This document shows positions 10,338 through 18,430 of a stretch of 54,790 nucleotides of DNA, one piece after another. Source of the DNA: Candidatus Moraniibacteriota bacterium (lineage in GTDB: Bacteria > Patescibacteriota > Minisyncoccia > Moranbacterales > UBA1568); the NCBI GenBank assembly GCA_018499985.2, contig JAHBAT020000004.1, forward strand, positions 1 through 54,790, in the 5' to 3' direction. The first letter of the stretch is position 1. The number at the start of each line of letters is the position of its first letter. The notes under the pieces were generated by a model. It was not told the DNA's origin and searched no databases. It worked only from the letters and a program-made list of their open reading frames with translations. The translations under genes were made by a program, and so were the position numbers.

Positions 10338-11054
10338 TTAAATTTGTTCAAAACCATTCTTTTCGATTTCTTCCGCAAGGGTATGATCACCAGTTTTGAT
10401 GAGACGACCATTTTTCAGAACCAAGACGGTACTTGGGTTCAGAATAGAGAGAAGTTTGTGTGAGTGAGTGATGTATACAAGAGTAGTTTCTTTGGGGAGA
10501 TGCTTCTTGATAAAAGTCGTGATAAGTTTAAGGGCATCGACGTCTACGCCGGTATCTATTTCATCAAATATGGCTACGGTAGGTTCAAGGAGAGCTGCTT
10601 CTAGAACTTCAATTTTTTTCTTTTCACCCCCGGAGAAGCCCTCATGAAGAGAACGACGGAGAAGCTCATCTTTGATATTGAGTTCTTCTGCAAAGGCCTT
10701 TACTTTTTTGTGTAGAGACATTGCATCGAGCTTCTTGCTACTTACTAGGGCCATACGAAAAAGATCCATCACACTGACACCAGGAAGGGGAAGGGGGTTT
10801 TGGAAGGAAAGAAAGATGCCGAGCTTAGCGCGTTCGTCAGGCGAGAGGTTTTTTAGAGATGTCTCACCAAAAAAAATATCGCCTTCGGTAAGGGTGAAAT
10901 CAGGATGACCCATAATGGTATTCCCGAGAGTAGATTTGCCAGAGCCATTGGGCCCGAGGATAGCGTAGGTAGTTCCAGGAGCAAAGGCAAAAGAAATATC
11001 ATGAAGGATTTCTTTGTCTTCCACAGAGGCAGAGATATTTTGAAGGCTAAGCAT
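10338..11054 (-). CDS. sufC: Fe-S assembly ATPase SufC
   Basis: Walker A 'GPNGSGKSTLGNTIMG', signature 'FSGGEKKKIEVLEAALLEPTVAIFDEIDTGVD'. Confidence 0.96.
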   Translation of the reverse strand: MLSLQNISASVEDKEILHDISFAFAPGTTYAILGPNGSGKSTLGNTIMGHPDFTLTEGDIFFGETSLKNLSPDERAKLGIFLSFQNPLPLPGVSVMDLFRMALVSSKKLDAMSLHKKVKAFAEELNIKDELLRRSLHEGFSGGEKKKIEVLEAALLEPTVAIFDEIDTGVDVDALKLITTFIKKHLPKETTLVYITHSHKLLSILNPSTVLVLKNGRLIKTGDHTLAEEIEKNGFEQI

Positions 11055-11058
11055 AAGA

Positions 11059-11454
11059 CTATTTTTGATTAATGAGAGAGGTGAGATGAATGTTTTTTAG
11101 AGTTAGCTCAAGATTTTCTTCTAGTTCACGAAAAATAGTATTGGTTTGGCAGTGAGTAGGTTGAAAGCAGGGGAGGGAGCCTTTAATAAGAGAAGGGTAG
11201 AGCTTAAGAGGGCCATCTAGAGTAGAAATAATGTCCCAAGCTGAGAGATTATTTTTTTTGATTCGATAGCCACCCTTAGTGCCACGCTCTGCTTCAAGGA
11301 GATTTTGACGACGAAGCGCCTGAAGAATCTTTTCAAGATAATCTTCGGGAATACCCTCTTTTTCAGCTAAAACATGGATAGAAAGAGGTTTTTTCGTTTC
11401 TAAGAGGGCTAGGCTGGCTCGGAGGCCATAATAGGCTTTTTTACTAATTTTCAT
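11059..11454 (-). CDS. Rrf2-family transcriptional regulator (probable Suf regulator)
   Basis: 'MKISKKAYYGLRASLALLE..PLSIHVLAEKEGIPEDYLEKILQALRRQNLLEAERGTKGGYRI'; C-terminal CFQPTHC; first in suf operon. Confidence 0.9.
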   Translation of the reverse strand: MKISKKAYYGLRASLALLETKKPLSIHVLAEKEGIPEDYLEKILQALRRQNLLEAERGTKGGYRIKKNNLSAWDIISTLDGPLKLYPSLIKGSLPCFQPTHCQTNTIFRELEENLELTLKNIHLTSLINQK

Positions 11455-11460
11455 ATAAAA

Positions 11461-11477
11461 CAGACTAAAAAGGTCTG
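11461..11477. promoter_or_regulatory. Inverted repeat CAGAC-N7-GTCTG downstream of suf -10; possible operator
   Basis: Perfect 5-bp inverted repeat between the predicted promoter and the Rrf2 start. Confidence 0.4.
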
Positions 11478-11481
11478 ATTT

Positions 11482-11511
11482 ATAATAATATAGGTAAGAA
11501 GAGCTTGTCAA
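11482..11511 (-). promoter_or_regulatory. Predicted suf operon promoter (TTGACA-N18-TATTAT)
   Basis: Consensus -35 (11506-11511, minus) and -10 (11482-11487). Confidence 0.7.
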
Positions 11512-11533
11512 GAGTAAAGATTAATGGTATTTT
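11505..11533 (+). promoter_or_regulatory. Predicted promoter TTGTCA-N17-TATTTT with extended -10 (TGG)
   Basis: -35 11505-11510, TG 11525-11526, -10 11528-11533; overlaps the suf -35. Confidence 0.6.
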
Positions 11534-11539
11534 TTGTGC

Positions 11540-11745
11540 ACTAGGCGAGTGGAAGTGGCTCACCATCGCTTTAGCAAGGCCGCTTTGCAGACGTGTAGAG
11601 AAGGGTATGCTGGACGCTAGTGGAGCTGTCGTGTGTGTGGGGTTATTTAAACTTAGGTAATGTTGGGTGCAGCGCATCCGACTACTTTCCCAAGGGACGC
11701 GACCCGGGAAGACCTAGGGACCCCACACTCACGGCTTTTTATTTT
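11540..11745 (+). ncRNA. Unidentified structured ncRNA ending in an intrinsic terminator (or dus leader)
   Basis: Closing helix CACTAG/CTAGTG (11539-11544/11617-11622); 15-bp helix GTCGTGTGTGTGGGG/CCCCACACTCACGGC (11628-11642/11721-11735) followed by TTTTTATTTT; internal hairpins. Confidence 0.6.
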
Positions 11746-11753
11746 CAAGAACA

Positions 11754-12788
11754 ATGAAAAACTTTTGGGAAAAATTAGAAAAACCTTTTTTTGTACTTGC
11801 GCCGCTTGCCAATGTGACGGACGCTTCTTTTCGGCAGCATATTATACGCTATAGTCGACCCGATGTGCTTTGGACAGAGTTTGTCTCAGCTGATGGGCTA
11901 TGTCATCCAGTAGGAAAACAAGCCCTTCTTCAGGACCTTGTTTTCCAAGAAAATGAACGACCTATAGTTGCTCAGCTCTTTACGGCTCACCCAGAGAAAA
12001 TGCGGGAGGCAGCCAAGATAGTAGCAGAGCTTGGCTTTGATGGGATTGATATCAATATGGGTTGCCCCGATAAAAATGTGATGAAACAGGGGGCAGGAGC
12101 GAGTTGTATGAAGGATCCAGAGAATGCGGTTGCTCTCATACAGGCTGCCAAGGACGGTGTACGTGATGCGGGTAAGGATATTCCAGTCTCAGTCAAAACT
12201 CGTCTTGGGTTTAATGAAGATGTGCTCGAAGAGTGGCTTCCTAAGCTTCTTTCTGCTGAGCCGGCAGCGCTCACTCTCCATGCTCGTACCAAGAAAGATA
12301 TGTCCAAGGTCCCTGCCAGATGGGAGCGTGTGAAGCGAGCGATAGAGATACGTGATGAGCTTGGGAGTAAGACTCTTATTATTGGCAATGGGGATGTGAC
12401 CAGTATGGCTCATGCACGATTTAGAGTAGCTGAAACTGGCTGTGATGGAGTGATGTTTGGACGAGCTATTTTTGGTAATCCTTGGCTTTTTGACTCGGCT
12501 CGGCAGGGGCTGACGGCTGAGACTGGAGGGATTACGGTAGCAGAAAAAATTGATGCTGCTCTCGTGCATACGGAGATGTATCTTGAGCACTGGCAGGGTA
12601 GGAAGAGTTTTGAACTGATGAAGAAGTTTTATCGAGCGTATATCAATAACTTTCCCCTTGCCAAAGAGTTGCGGGCAGAAATGATGGAGAAGAAAAGTTT
12701 TGAAGAAATAAAAGAGATAGTAGAAAAATTTAAAAGAGAGCATCCAGAAGTGCTCAGTGAAATATCTGAAGCAAAGTATCTTTTATGA
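11754..12788 (+). CDS. dus: tRNA-dihydrouridine synthase
   Basis: 'FVLAPLANVTDASFRQ', 'FDGIDINMGCPDKNVMKQGAGASCMKDPE', 'LTLHARTKKDMSKVPARWE'. Confidence 0.95.
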   Translation: MKNFWEKLEKPFFVLAPLANVTDASFRQHIIRYSRPDVLWTEFVSADGLCHPVGKQALLQDLVFQENERPIVAQLFTAHPEKMREAAKIVAELGFDGIDINMGCPDKNVMKQGAGASCMKDPENAVALIQAAKDGVRDAGKDIPVSVKTRLGFNEDVLEEWLPKLLSAEPAALTLHARTKKDMSKVPARWERVKRAIEIRDELGSKTLIIGNGDVTSMAHARFRVAETGCDGVMFGRAIFGNPWLFDSARQGLTAETGGITVAEKIDAALVHTEMYLEHWQGRKSFELMKKFYRAYINNFPLAKELRAEMMEKKSFEEIKEIVEKFKREHPEVLSEISEAKYLL

Positions 12789-13858
12789 AAATAGCAGTAT
12801 TGATATCGGGTGGAGTAGATAGTTCTGTCTCATTGGCATTACTCAAAGAGGCTGGACATGATGTCACGGCCTACTATATGAAGATTTGGCTCGAAGACGA
12901 GCTTCAGTTTTTGGGTGAATGTCCTTGGGAGGAGGACCTCGAGTATGTACGGGCTGTGTGTGAACAACTTGATGTAGCGCTCCATATCGTGCCTTTTCAA
13001 AAGGAATACTGGGAGAGAGTGGTGAGCTATACTATTGAGTCAGTCAGAGGTGGTCTCACGCCTAATCCAGATATGATGTGTAATGCCCGGGTCAAGTTTG
13101 GAGCTTTTTATGAATACTTAGAAAAACAAGGGGAGGTATATGATAAAGTAGCCACTGGTCACTATGCCCAAGTGGGAGAAATAGATGGCATAGCAAAACT
13201 TAAGATGTCTCCTGATCCAATTAAAGATCAGACGTATTTTCTTTCACAGCTTACACAAGCTCAGATACGTAAAGCAATGTTTCCTATCGGGAGCTATCCA
13301 AAAGAAGAGGTGCGTAAGCTAGCAGAAAAATTTGATTTGCCAAATGCCAAGAGAAAAGATAGTCAGGGAATTTGTTTCCTTGGTAAGATCCCTTTTGATG
13401 AGTTTGTAAAATTTCATCTCGGAGTGCGTCCAGGCAATATAGTAGAGGAAGGGAGTGAAAAGGTGCTAGGAGAGCATGAAGGATTTTGGTATTACACGGT
13501 AGGTCAGCGTAAAGGCATTCGACTTTCTGGAGGGCCATGGTATGTGACCAAGAAGAATCCCGAGACCAATGAAGTTTTTGTCGCTCACGGAGATGATTAT
13601 CAAGAAGAGGCGAGGGATACATTTGTAGTATCAAGTCTCAATTGGATTAGTGGAGCAAGGCCAGAGAAAATTAATCTCCAAGTCAAAGTCCGTCATGGCG
13701 AAAAAATATACCAAGCTGAGCTTACTTGGATCCGCCAGCTGGCGGACGATTCCCAAGTAGAGGTACGGTTGGATAGTGCGGATCAAGGGATTGCAGCGGG
13801 GCAGTTTACTGTTTTTTATGATGGAGACATCTGTCTTGGCGGCGGAGTAATTGTCTAA
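12785..13858 (+). CDS. mnmA: tRNA-specific 2-thiouridylase MnmA
   Basis: 'AVLISGGVDSSVSLALLKEAGHDV', 'GLTPNPDMMCNARVKFGAF', 'DQTYFLSQL', 'SQGICFLGKIPFDEF'. Confidence 0.96.
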   Translation: MKIAVLISGGVDSSVSLALLKEAGHDVTAYYMKIWLEDELQFLGECPWEEDLEYVRAVCEQLDVALHIVPFQKEYWERVVSYTIESVRGGLTPNPDMMCNARVKFGAFYEYLEKQGEVYDKVATGHYAQVGEIDGIAKLKMSPDPIKDQTYFLSQLTQAQIRKAMFPIGSYPKEEVRKLAEKFDLPNAKRKDSQGICFLGKIPFDEFVKFHLGVRPGNIVEEGSEKVLGEHEGFWYYTVGQRKGIRLSGGPWYVTKKNPETNEVFVAHGDDYQEEARDTFVVSSLNWISGARPEKINLQVKVRHGEKIYQAELTWIRQLADDSQVEVRLDSADQGIAAGQFTVFYDGDICLGGGVIV

Positions 13859-13880
13859 ATGGGTCTGCTATACTGATTGC

Positions 13881-14870
13881 ATGGCTATACAAAAGCAAAA
13901 AGTAAGATTTTTTGAGGAAAAATTGAGTGACTATTTCGCGAAAGCTGGGCGAGATTTTTTGCCATGGCGAAAAGCTGGTATTACTCCTTATGAAGTCTGG
14001 GTATCGGAGATTATGCTTCAGCAGACTCAGGTATCACGTGTAGTAGCTTACTACACGCGTTTTCTTAAGCGTTTTCCTACAGTACAAGAATTGGCCAAGG
14101 CGACCTGGGAAGAATTTCTTCCATACTATGAGGGATTAGGATACTATGCTCGTGGACGCAACATGCTTCTTGCTTCTCAAAAAATAGCAGAAGAGCACGA
14201 GGGAGTTTTTCCGAGAGATGTAAGAGAATTGCGGAGTATTCCAGGAATAGGTCCGTATACTGCCTCTGCCATTATGAGCTTTGCTTATAATGATAAGCAT
14301 ATGGCGTGGGACACGAATCTGAAGCGTGTAGTGGGGAGATTTTTTTATGGCTCCAAAAAGGCGTTTATTGATGAAGAGTGGTTTGAAAAAACATTTATTA
14401 CTAAGAGACGAGAACTCAATGCAAGTCTCATGGATTTTGGAAGCAGTCTTTGTGCAAGTAGACCAAAGTGTAATACGTGTCCATTGTCTTCTCGATGCGT
14501 ATATTTTAGGGAAAAAGGTTTGCAGGAGAGAGAAGAAAAAAAAGTCAAAAAGCTTTTTCCAGATAGTCAGGCTGAGCAGGTTATAGTGATTCTTCATGAA
14601 AAACATCAAAAGTATTTTTCGTCAGTTAAGAAAAAGTATCAGCCATTTATTTTGTCGGAAGGGTACGTGACGAGAGCGGCTATTAAGGAATGGTTTCTCA
14701 AAAAATATACGTTAAGACTCGCTGTGCGTCCACCGCACGAGAGGCTTCATTTTGGAGGGCGAAAGACGCTTGTGGTGAATGCACAGATTTTAGGTGGCGA
14801 ACATGATTTTCTCATATTTCCAAAACAAGCCTTAAAAGAGTATACTAAGGGTAGTCTTTCTAGTTGTTAA
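13881..14870 (+). CDS. mutY: A/G-specific adenine glycosylase MutY
   Basis: 'LPWRKAGITPYEVWVSEIMLQQTQVSRV', 'SIPGIGPYTASAI', Fe-S Cys motif 'CASRPKCNTCPLSSRC'. Confidence 0.95.
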   Translation: MAIQKQKVRFFEEKLSDYFAKAGRDFLPWRKAGITPYEVWVSEIMLQQTQVSRVVAYYTRFLKRFPTVQELAKATWEEFLPYYEGLGYYARGRNMLLASQKIAEEHEGVFPRDVRELRSIPGIGPYTASAIMSFAYNDKHMAWDTNLKRVVGRFFYGSKKAFIDEEWFEKTFITKRRELNASLMDFGSSLCASRPKCNTCPLSSRCVYFREKGLQEREEKKVKKLFPDSQAEQVIVILHEKHQKYFSSVKKKYQPFILSEGYVTRAAIKEWFLKKYTLRLAVRPPHERLHFGGRKTLVVNAQILGGEHDFLIFPKQALKEYTKGSLSSC

Positions 14871-14880
14871 AGCCAAAAAT

Positions 14881-15945
14881 ATGCAAGCACGATCACTCAA
14901 TGTAGCCTTCTTTTTTCTTCTTCTCTTTGGGGTGGGAATTACGGTTTTCTTTATTTTTCAGCCTTTTATCACCGCTATTATTGCAGCAGCTATTTTGACT
15001 ACTCTCTTGAAGCGCCCATATCATTATTTTGAAAAGGTGTTTCATGGTCACAAGATATCGAGTGCTCTTCTTACCTGCCTGATGGCTATATTTGTCGTAG
15101 TTACGCCGCTATTTATCGTAGTTTCTTTGGCGATTAATGAAGTAAATACACTGTATAGTCACGTAGAAAACCAGGGAAGCTTGCAATCCCTGCTCAATAA
15201 CGCTTTTTCAAGAGCTGAAGGTACACCAGGGCTTCGATTTTTGGTAAACAAGGAGACTTTTTCTGAAGAGAAAATGCTTTCAGATATTTCAAACTTTAGT
15301 TCCAATGCAGTAGGATTTTTGCAGACGGCGTACCAGAGTATCACAGGTTTTGTTTTGTGGATTTTTATTCTTTTCTTCACACTCTTTTATTTCCTTATTG
15401 ATGGCAAGAAAGCTCTGCGCTATATGATGGATCTGAGCCCTCTCAAAGATGAGCATGATAAGCTCTTGGTTCAGAAGTTTGTTTCTATGAGTCGTGCTAC
15501 ACTCAAGGGAAATTTAGTAATTGGTATTATCCAAGGATTGCTTGGAGGATTGGCTTTTGCTATAGCAGGGGTGCCGTCACCAGCTATTTGGGGTATTATC
15601 ATGGTTTTCTTTTCCATTATCCCGATGGTAGGAACGGGGATTATATGGTTGCCAGCAGGCCTTATCTTGCTTTTGTTGGGAGATGTCTGGCAGGGTGTTT
15701 TTGTGCTTGCATTCGGAGCGTTGGTTATTTCTTCGGTAGACAATATTCTGAGACCAAAACTTGTCGGTAAAGATACCCAGATGCATCCATTGATGATTTT
15801 CTTTGCTACGATTGGAGGTATCTATTTTTTCGGTTTACCAGGATTTATTATGGGGCCGATCGTAGTGTCTTTGTTTGTGGCTTTGGGAGAAATTTATCGA
15901 ATCGAATTTCAGGCACAGCTCAAGGAGTATAATCATCCAAAATAG
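14881..15945 (+). CDS. AI-2E/PerM family (UPF0118) membrane protein
   Basis: Multi-TM, 'GLLGGLAFAIAGVPSPAIWGIIMVFFSIIPMVGTGIIWLPAG', 'ILRPKLVGKDTQMHPLMIFFATIGG'. Confidence 0.92.
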   Translation: MQARSLNVAFFFLLLFGVGITVFFIFQPFITAIIAAAILTTLLKRPYHYFEKVFHGHKISSALLTCLMAIFVVVTPLFIVVSLAINEVNTLYSHVENQGSLQSLLNNAFSRAEGTPGLRFLVNKETFSEEKMLSDISNFSSNAVGFLQTAYQSITGFVLWIFILFFTLFYFLIDGKKALRYMMDLSPLKDEHDKLLVQKFVSMSRATLKGNLVIGIIQGLLGGLAFAIAGVPSPAIWGIIMVFFSIIPMVGTGIIWLPAGLILLLLGDVWQGVFVLAFGALVISSVDNILRPKLVGKDTQMHPLMIFFATIGGIYFFGLPGFIMGPIVVSLFVALGEIYRIEFQAQLKEYNHPK

Positions 15946-15956
15946 TCATAGTAATT

Positions 15957-16793
15957 ATGAATTGCCGTTGGCAGCAAATTATGGATTGTTTTGACCCAAT
16001 CGCGCTTTCGGTTGGGTCTTTTCAAATCACTTGGTATGCTCTGTGTTTCTTGTTGGCTTGGGTGGCAACATACAGATTATTTTCTTTTTTTGAGAGAGTG
16101 AGGAATCCACAAGAAAGACTGAGTCAAGAAAAAATCGAGAGTCTTTTCTGGTGGCTTTTGCTGACTGCCTTTATGGGAGCTCGTCTAGGATATGCTCTTT
16201 TTTATGCGCCAGAGTATTTTATACATCATGTAAGCGAACTCTTTGTCCCGTATGATTTTTCAACGGGTACATGGATGACTTTGAGCGGCATGAGTTATCA
16301 TGGAGGGCTTTTAGGTGTAGCTTTGGGAGGTCTGTATTGGGCCAAAAAAGAGGGTATATCATGGCTTTATCTTGGTGATAGGCTTGCTCTAGTAGCACCA
16401 GTAATTTCTCTTTTTGGAAGGTTGGGAAATTTTTTGAATCAAGAATTACCAGGAAAAGTAACCACATTGGAGTGGGGAGTATATTTTCCGGGCCAAGAAG
16501 TCCTTCGGCATCCAGTTACTCTGTACGGTGTTTTTTTGGAAGGTACTTTTCTTCTTGTAGTCATGTATTTTTTACAAAAGAGATGTAAACAAGAAGGGCA
16601 AGTACTTTTTGGGTATCTCTTTTTGTATGGGGCGGTACGTTTTGTGATTGAGTGTTGGCGCGAGCCAGATCCGGGAGTTGGGTTATTTTTAGATATTTTT
16701 TCTCGAGGGCAAGTGCTCTCATTTGTGATGATAGGAACGGCTATTTTTGGATGGTTTTTTTACTCCAAACGTGCTACTATTGAGAGTACGTAA
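15957..16793 (+). CDS. lgt: Prolipoprotein diacylglyceryl transferase
   Basis: 'FMGARLGYALFY', 'SGMSYHGGLLGVALG', 'GRLGNFLNQELPGKVTTLEWGV'; true start probably near 15978. Confidence 0.93.
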   Translation: MNCRWQQIMDCFDPIALSVGSFQITWYALCFLLAWVATYRLFSFFERVRNPQERLSQEKIESLFWWLLLTAFMGARLGYALFYAPEYFIHHVSELFVPYDFSTGTWMTLSGMSYHGGLLGVALGGLYWAKKEGISWLYLGDRLALVAPVISLFGRLGNFLNQELPGKVTTLEWGVYFPGQEVLRHPVTLYGVFLEGTFLLVVMYFLQKRCKQEGQVLFGYLFLYGAVRFVIECWREPDPGVGLFLDIFSRGQVLSFVMIGTAIFGWFFYSKRATIEST

Positions 16794-16804
16794 AGCTATT
16801 TTTT

Positions 16805-17239
16805 ATGAATGCAAAAAAAGTTTGGACAGTAGTTGGATTAACACTCGTGGCTATCGTGGGTATCATTGCTTGGGCCTTTATAGAAGGGAAAAAAGAACAG
16901 GCTGCCAATAGCGTACCGGATGCAAGCACTATCTATTTCTATGGAGCAGAATGCCCACATTGTATGCGTATCAATGAGTTTCTAGAGAGTAATGCTATTG
17001 CTTCAAAATTCACCTTTACTAAAAAAGAAGTGTGGCACAGTCGTACAAATAGTGCTCAGATGAAAACAAAAGCAGAGGCCTGTGGTTTGGATGCGAGTAA
17101 AGTAGGAGTACCCTTTATCTACACAGAAGGTAACAAATGTGTTTTTGGAGAGCCTGACGTGAAAAAGTTTTTTGCTGAGAAAGCGGGTATATCTGTAACA
17201 GAAGAGTCTCAGGCGGAAGCCGAGTCACCTACACCATAA
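16805..17239 (+). CDS. Membrane-anchored thioredoxin/DsbA-like protein with CPHC motif
   Basis: N-terminal TM; 'IYFYGAECPHCMRINEFLESN'; 'GVPFIYTEGNKCVFGEPDVKKFF'. Confidence 0.8.
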   Translation: MNAKKVWTVVGLTLVAIVGIIAWAFIEGKKEQAANSVPDASTIYFYGAECPHCMRINEFLESNAIASKFTFTKKEVWHSRTNSAQMKTKAEACGLDASKVGVPFIYTEGNKCVFGEPDVKKFFAEKAGISVTEESQAEAESPTP

Positions 17240-17255
17240 ATACAAAGAATTTTAC

Positions 17256-18218
17256 ATGAAGCCAGAATCTTTTCAGTATTCTCCATATAAGATAGCTCCC
17301 CAAAAACCCTCTCTTGATATCAAGAGTGGAAGTGTTGCGACTAAGGAAATTCCACAGTATGTACTTGAGCGAGAGATGCGCAAAAGGGCTTTTCTGGAGG
17401 CAAAGCAAAAAGAATCAAAGACACTTGATGGACTACGCCGTGAGCGAAAGGCTCTTCTCCATAGCTTGAAGGAAAAAACAGTAGAAGAGAGCTTCTGGAT
17501 TTTTGTGCGTAAGAGTCAACTTCACTTAAGGAGGGTAAGGCGTGCAGTGGTACAGCTTTTTCCTGAAGTGGGCCCTAAGCGTATGGTCTACGGTTCTCTT
17601 ATGGGAGGAGTGGTTTTTGGTATTATGACCATGGGACTTCTGACTCAGTATCTGGGTGGTGGAGTATTTGCTGATGAAAAAAAGCCAGCAGAGGAAGTTT
17701 CTCAGACAACTACTACACCTGTGATAAATGACTATAATCCAGATCAGGATGTTTTTTTTGAGTACTTTAGTCAAGCTGCAGATGAAGAGTATGAGAAAAA
17801 TATTCGAGAAATGGTAAAGGGGTATCCAATTGAAGAAATGGTGCCATATATTCTTACGAAGGATCGCCTCACAGCCGCTTTTCTTATCGGTATCGCCAAG
17901 AAAGAGAGTAACTGGGGAAAGCGCGTCCCGGTTCTCAATGGTCAGGACTGTTATAACTACTGGGGGTATCGTGGCATTAGAAGGATGATGGGGACAGGAG
18001 GGCACACATGTTTCAATAGCCGTGAAGATGCTGTAGATACTGTAGCTAAGCGTCTTGATAGATTGATTCACTCAGAGCAGCTCAATACGCCGGAGAAGCT
18101 TGTGGTCTGGAAGTGTGGCTTTAGTTGTGATGGACACAGTCGAGAGAGTGTAAAGAAGTGGATATCAGATGTGGATATGTACTACTCGAAGTTTTTGGAG
18201 GAAGCTCCTGAAGAATAG
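17256..18218 (+). CDS. Membrane-anchored lysozyme-like cell-wall hydrolase (paralog 1)
   Basis: TM 'MVYGSLMGGVVFGIMTMGLLTQYL'; 'AAFLIGIAKKESNWGKR...DCYNYWGYRG...WKCGFSCDGHSRESVKKWISDV'. Confidence 0.7.
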   Translation: MKPESFQYSPYKIAPQKPSLDIKSGSVATKEIPQYVLEREMRKRAFLEAKQKESKTLDGLRRERKALLHSLKEKTVEESFWIFVRKSQLHLRRVRRAVVQLFPEVGPKRMVYGSLMGGVVFGIMTMGLLTQYLGGGVFADEKKPAEEVSQTTTTPVINDYNPDQDVFFEYFSQAADEEYEKNIREMVKGYPIEEMVPYILTKDRLTAAFLIGIAKKESNWGKRVPVLNGQDCYNYWGYRGIRRMMGTGGHTCFNSREDAVDTVAKRLDRLIHSEQLNTPEKLVVWKCGFSCDGHSRESVKKWISDVDMYYSKFLEEAPEE

Positions 18219-18237
18219 GCTTAAAATAAGGGTTTTC

Positions 18238-18261
18238 AAAAGAGGTAAATGCCTCTTTTTT
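18238..18261 (+). terminator. Intrinsic terminator
   Basis: aaaagagg-taaatg-cctctttttt. Confidence 0.85.
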
Positions 18262-18305
18262 GCTTTAAATAAAGAATTTTTATAAATAGAGGCTTATCTA
18301 AAGGG

Positions 18306-18334
18306 TTGACCCATTGAGGCTAGTTTGCTATAGT
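18306..18334 (+). promoter_or_regulatory. Promoter TTGACC-N17-TATAGT, extended -10
   Basis: TTGACC 18306-18311; TGC upstream of TATAGT 18329-18334. Confidence 0.75.
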
Positions 18335-18341
18335 TGTCCTT

Positions 18342-18382
18342 GCGTCCTAATAAGGTATTTCTTGAAATACAGAAAAAGACGC
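18342..18382 (+). promoter_or_regulatory. Structured 5' leader: GCGTC...GACGC enclosing GTATTTCTTGAAATAC
   Basis: Nested inverted repeats just after the predicted TSS. Confidence 0.55.
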
Positions 18383-18430
18383 TAAGAATTAACGCTACTC
18401 TGGAGGTGTGTCTGGTTCTCATACAAGGGT

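Noticed and set aside
11540-11745. SRP RNA, RNase P RNA or 6S RNA
   Set aside because: No GGAA-tetraloop helix 8, no GAGGAAAGUCC-type core, and ends do not pair as in 6S; a loose resemblance to an Alu-type SRP 5' domain was not enough to name it.
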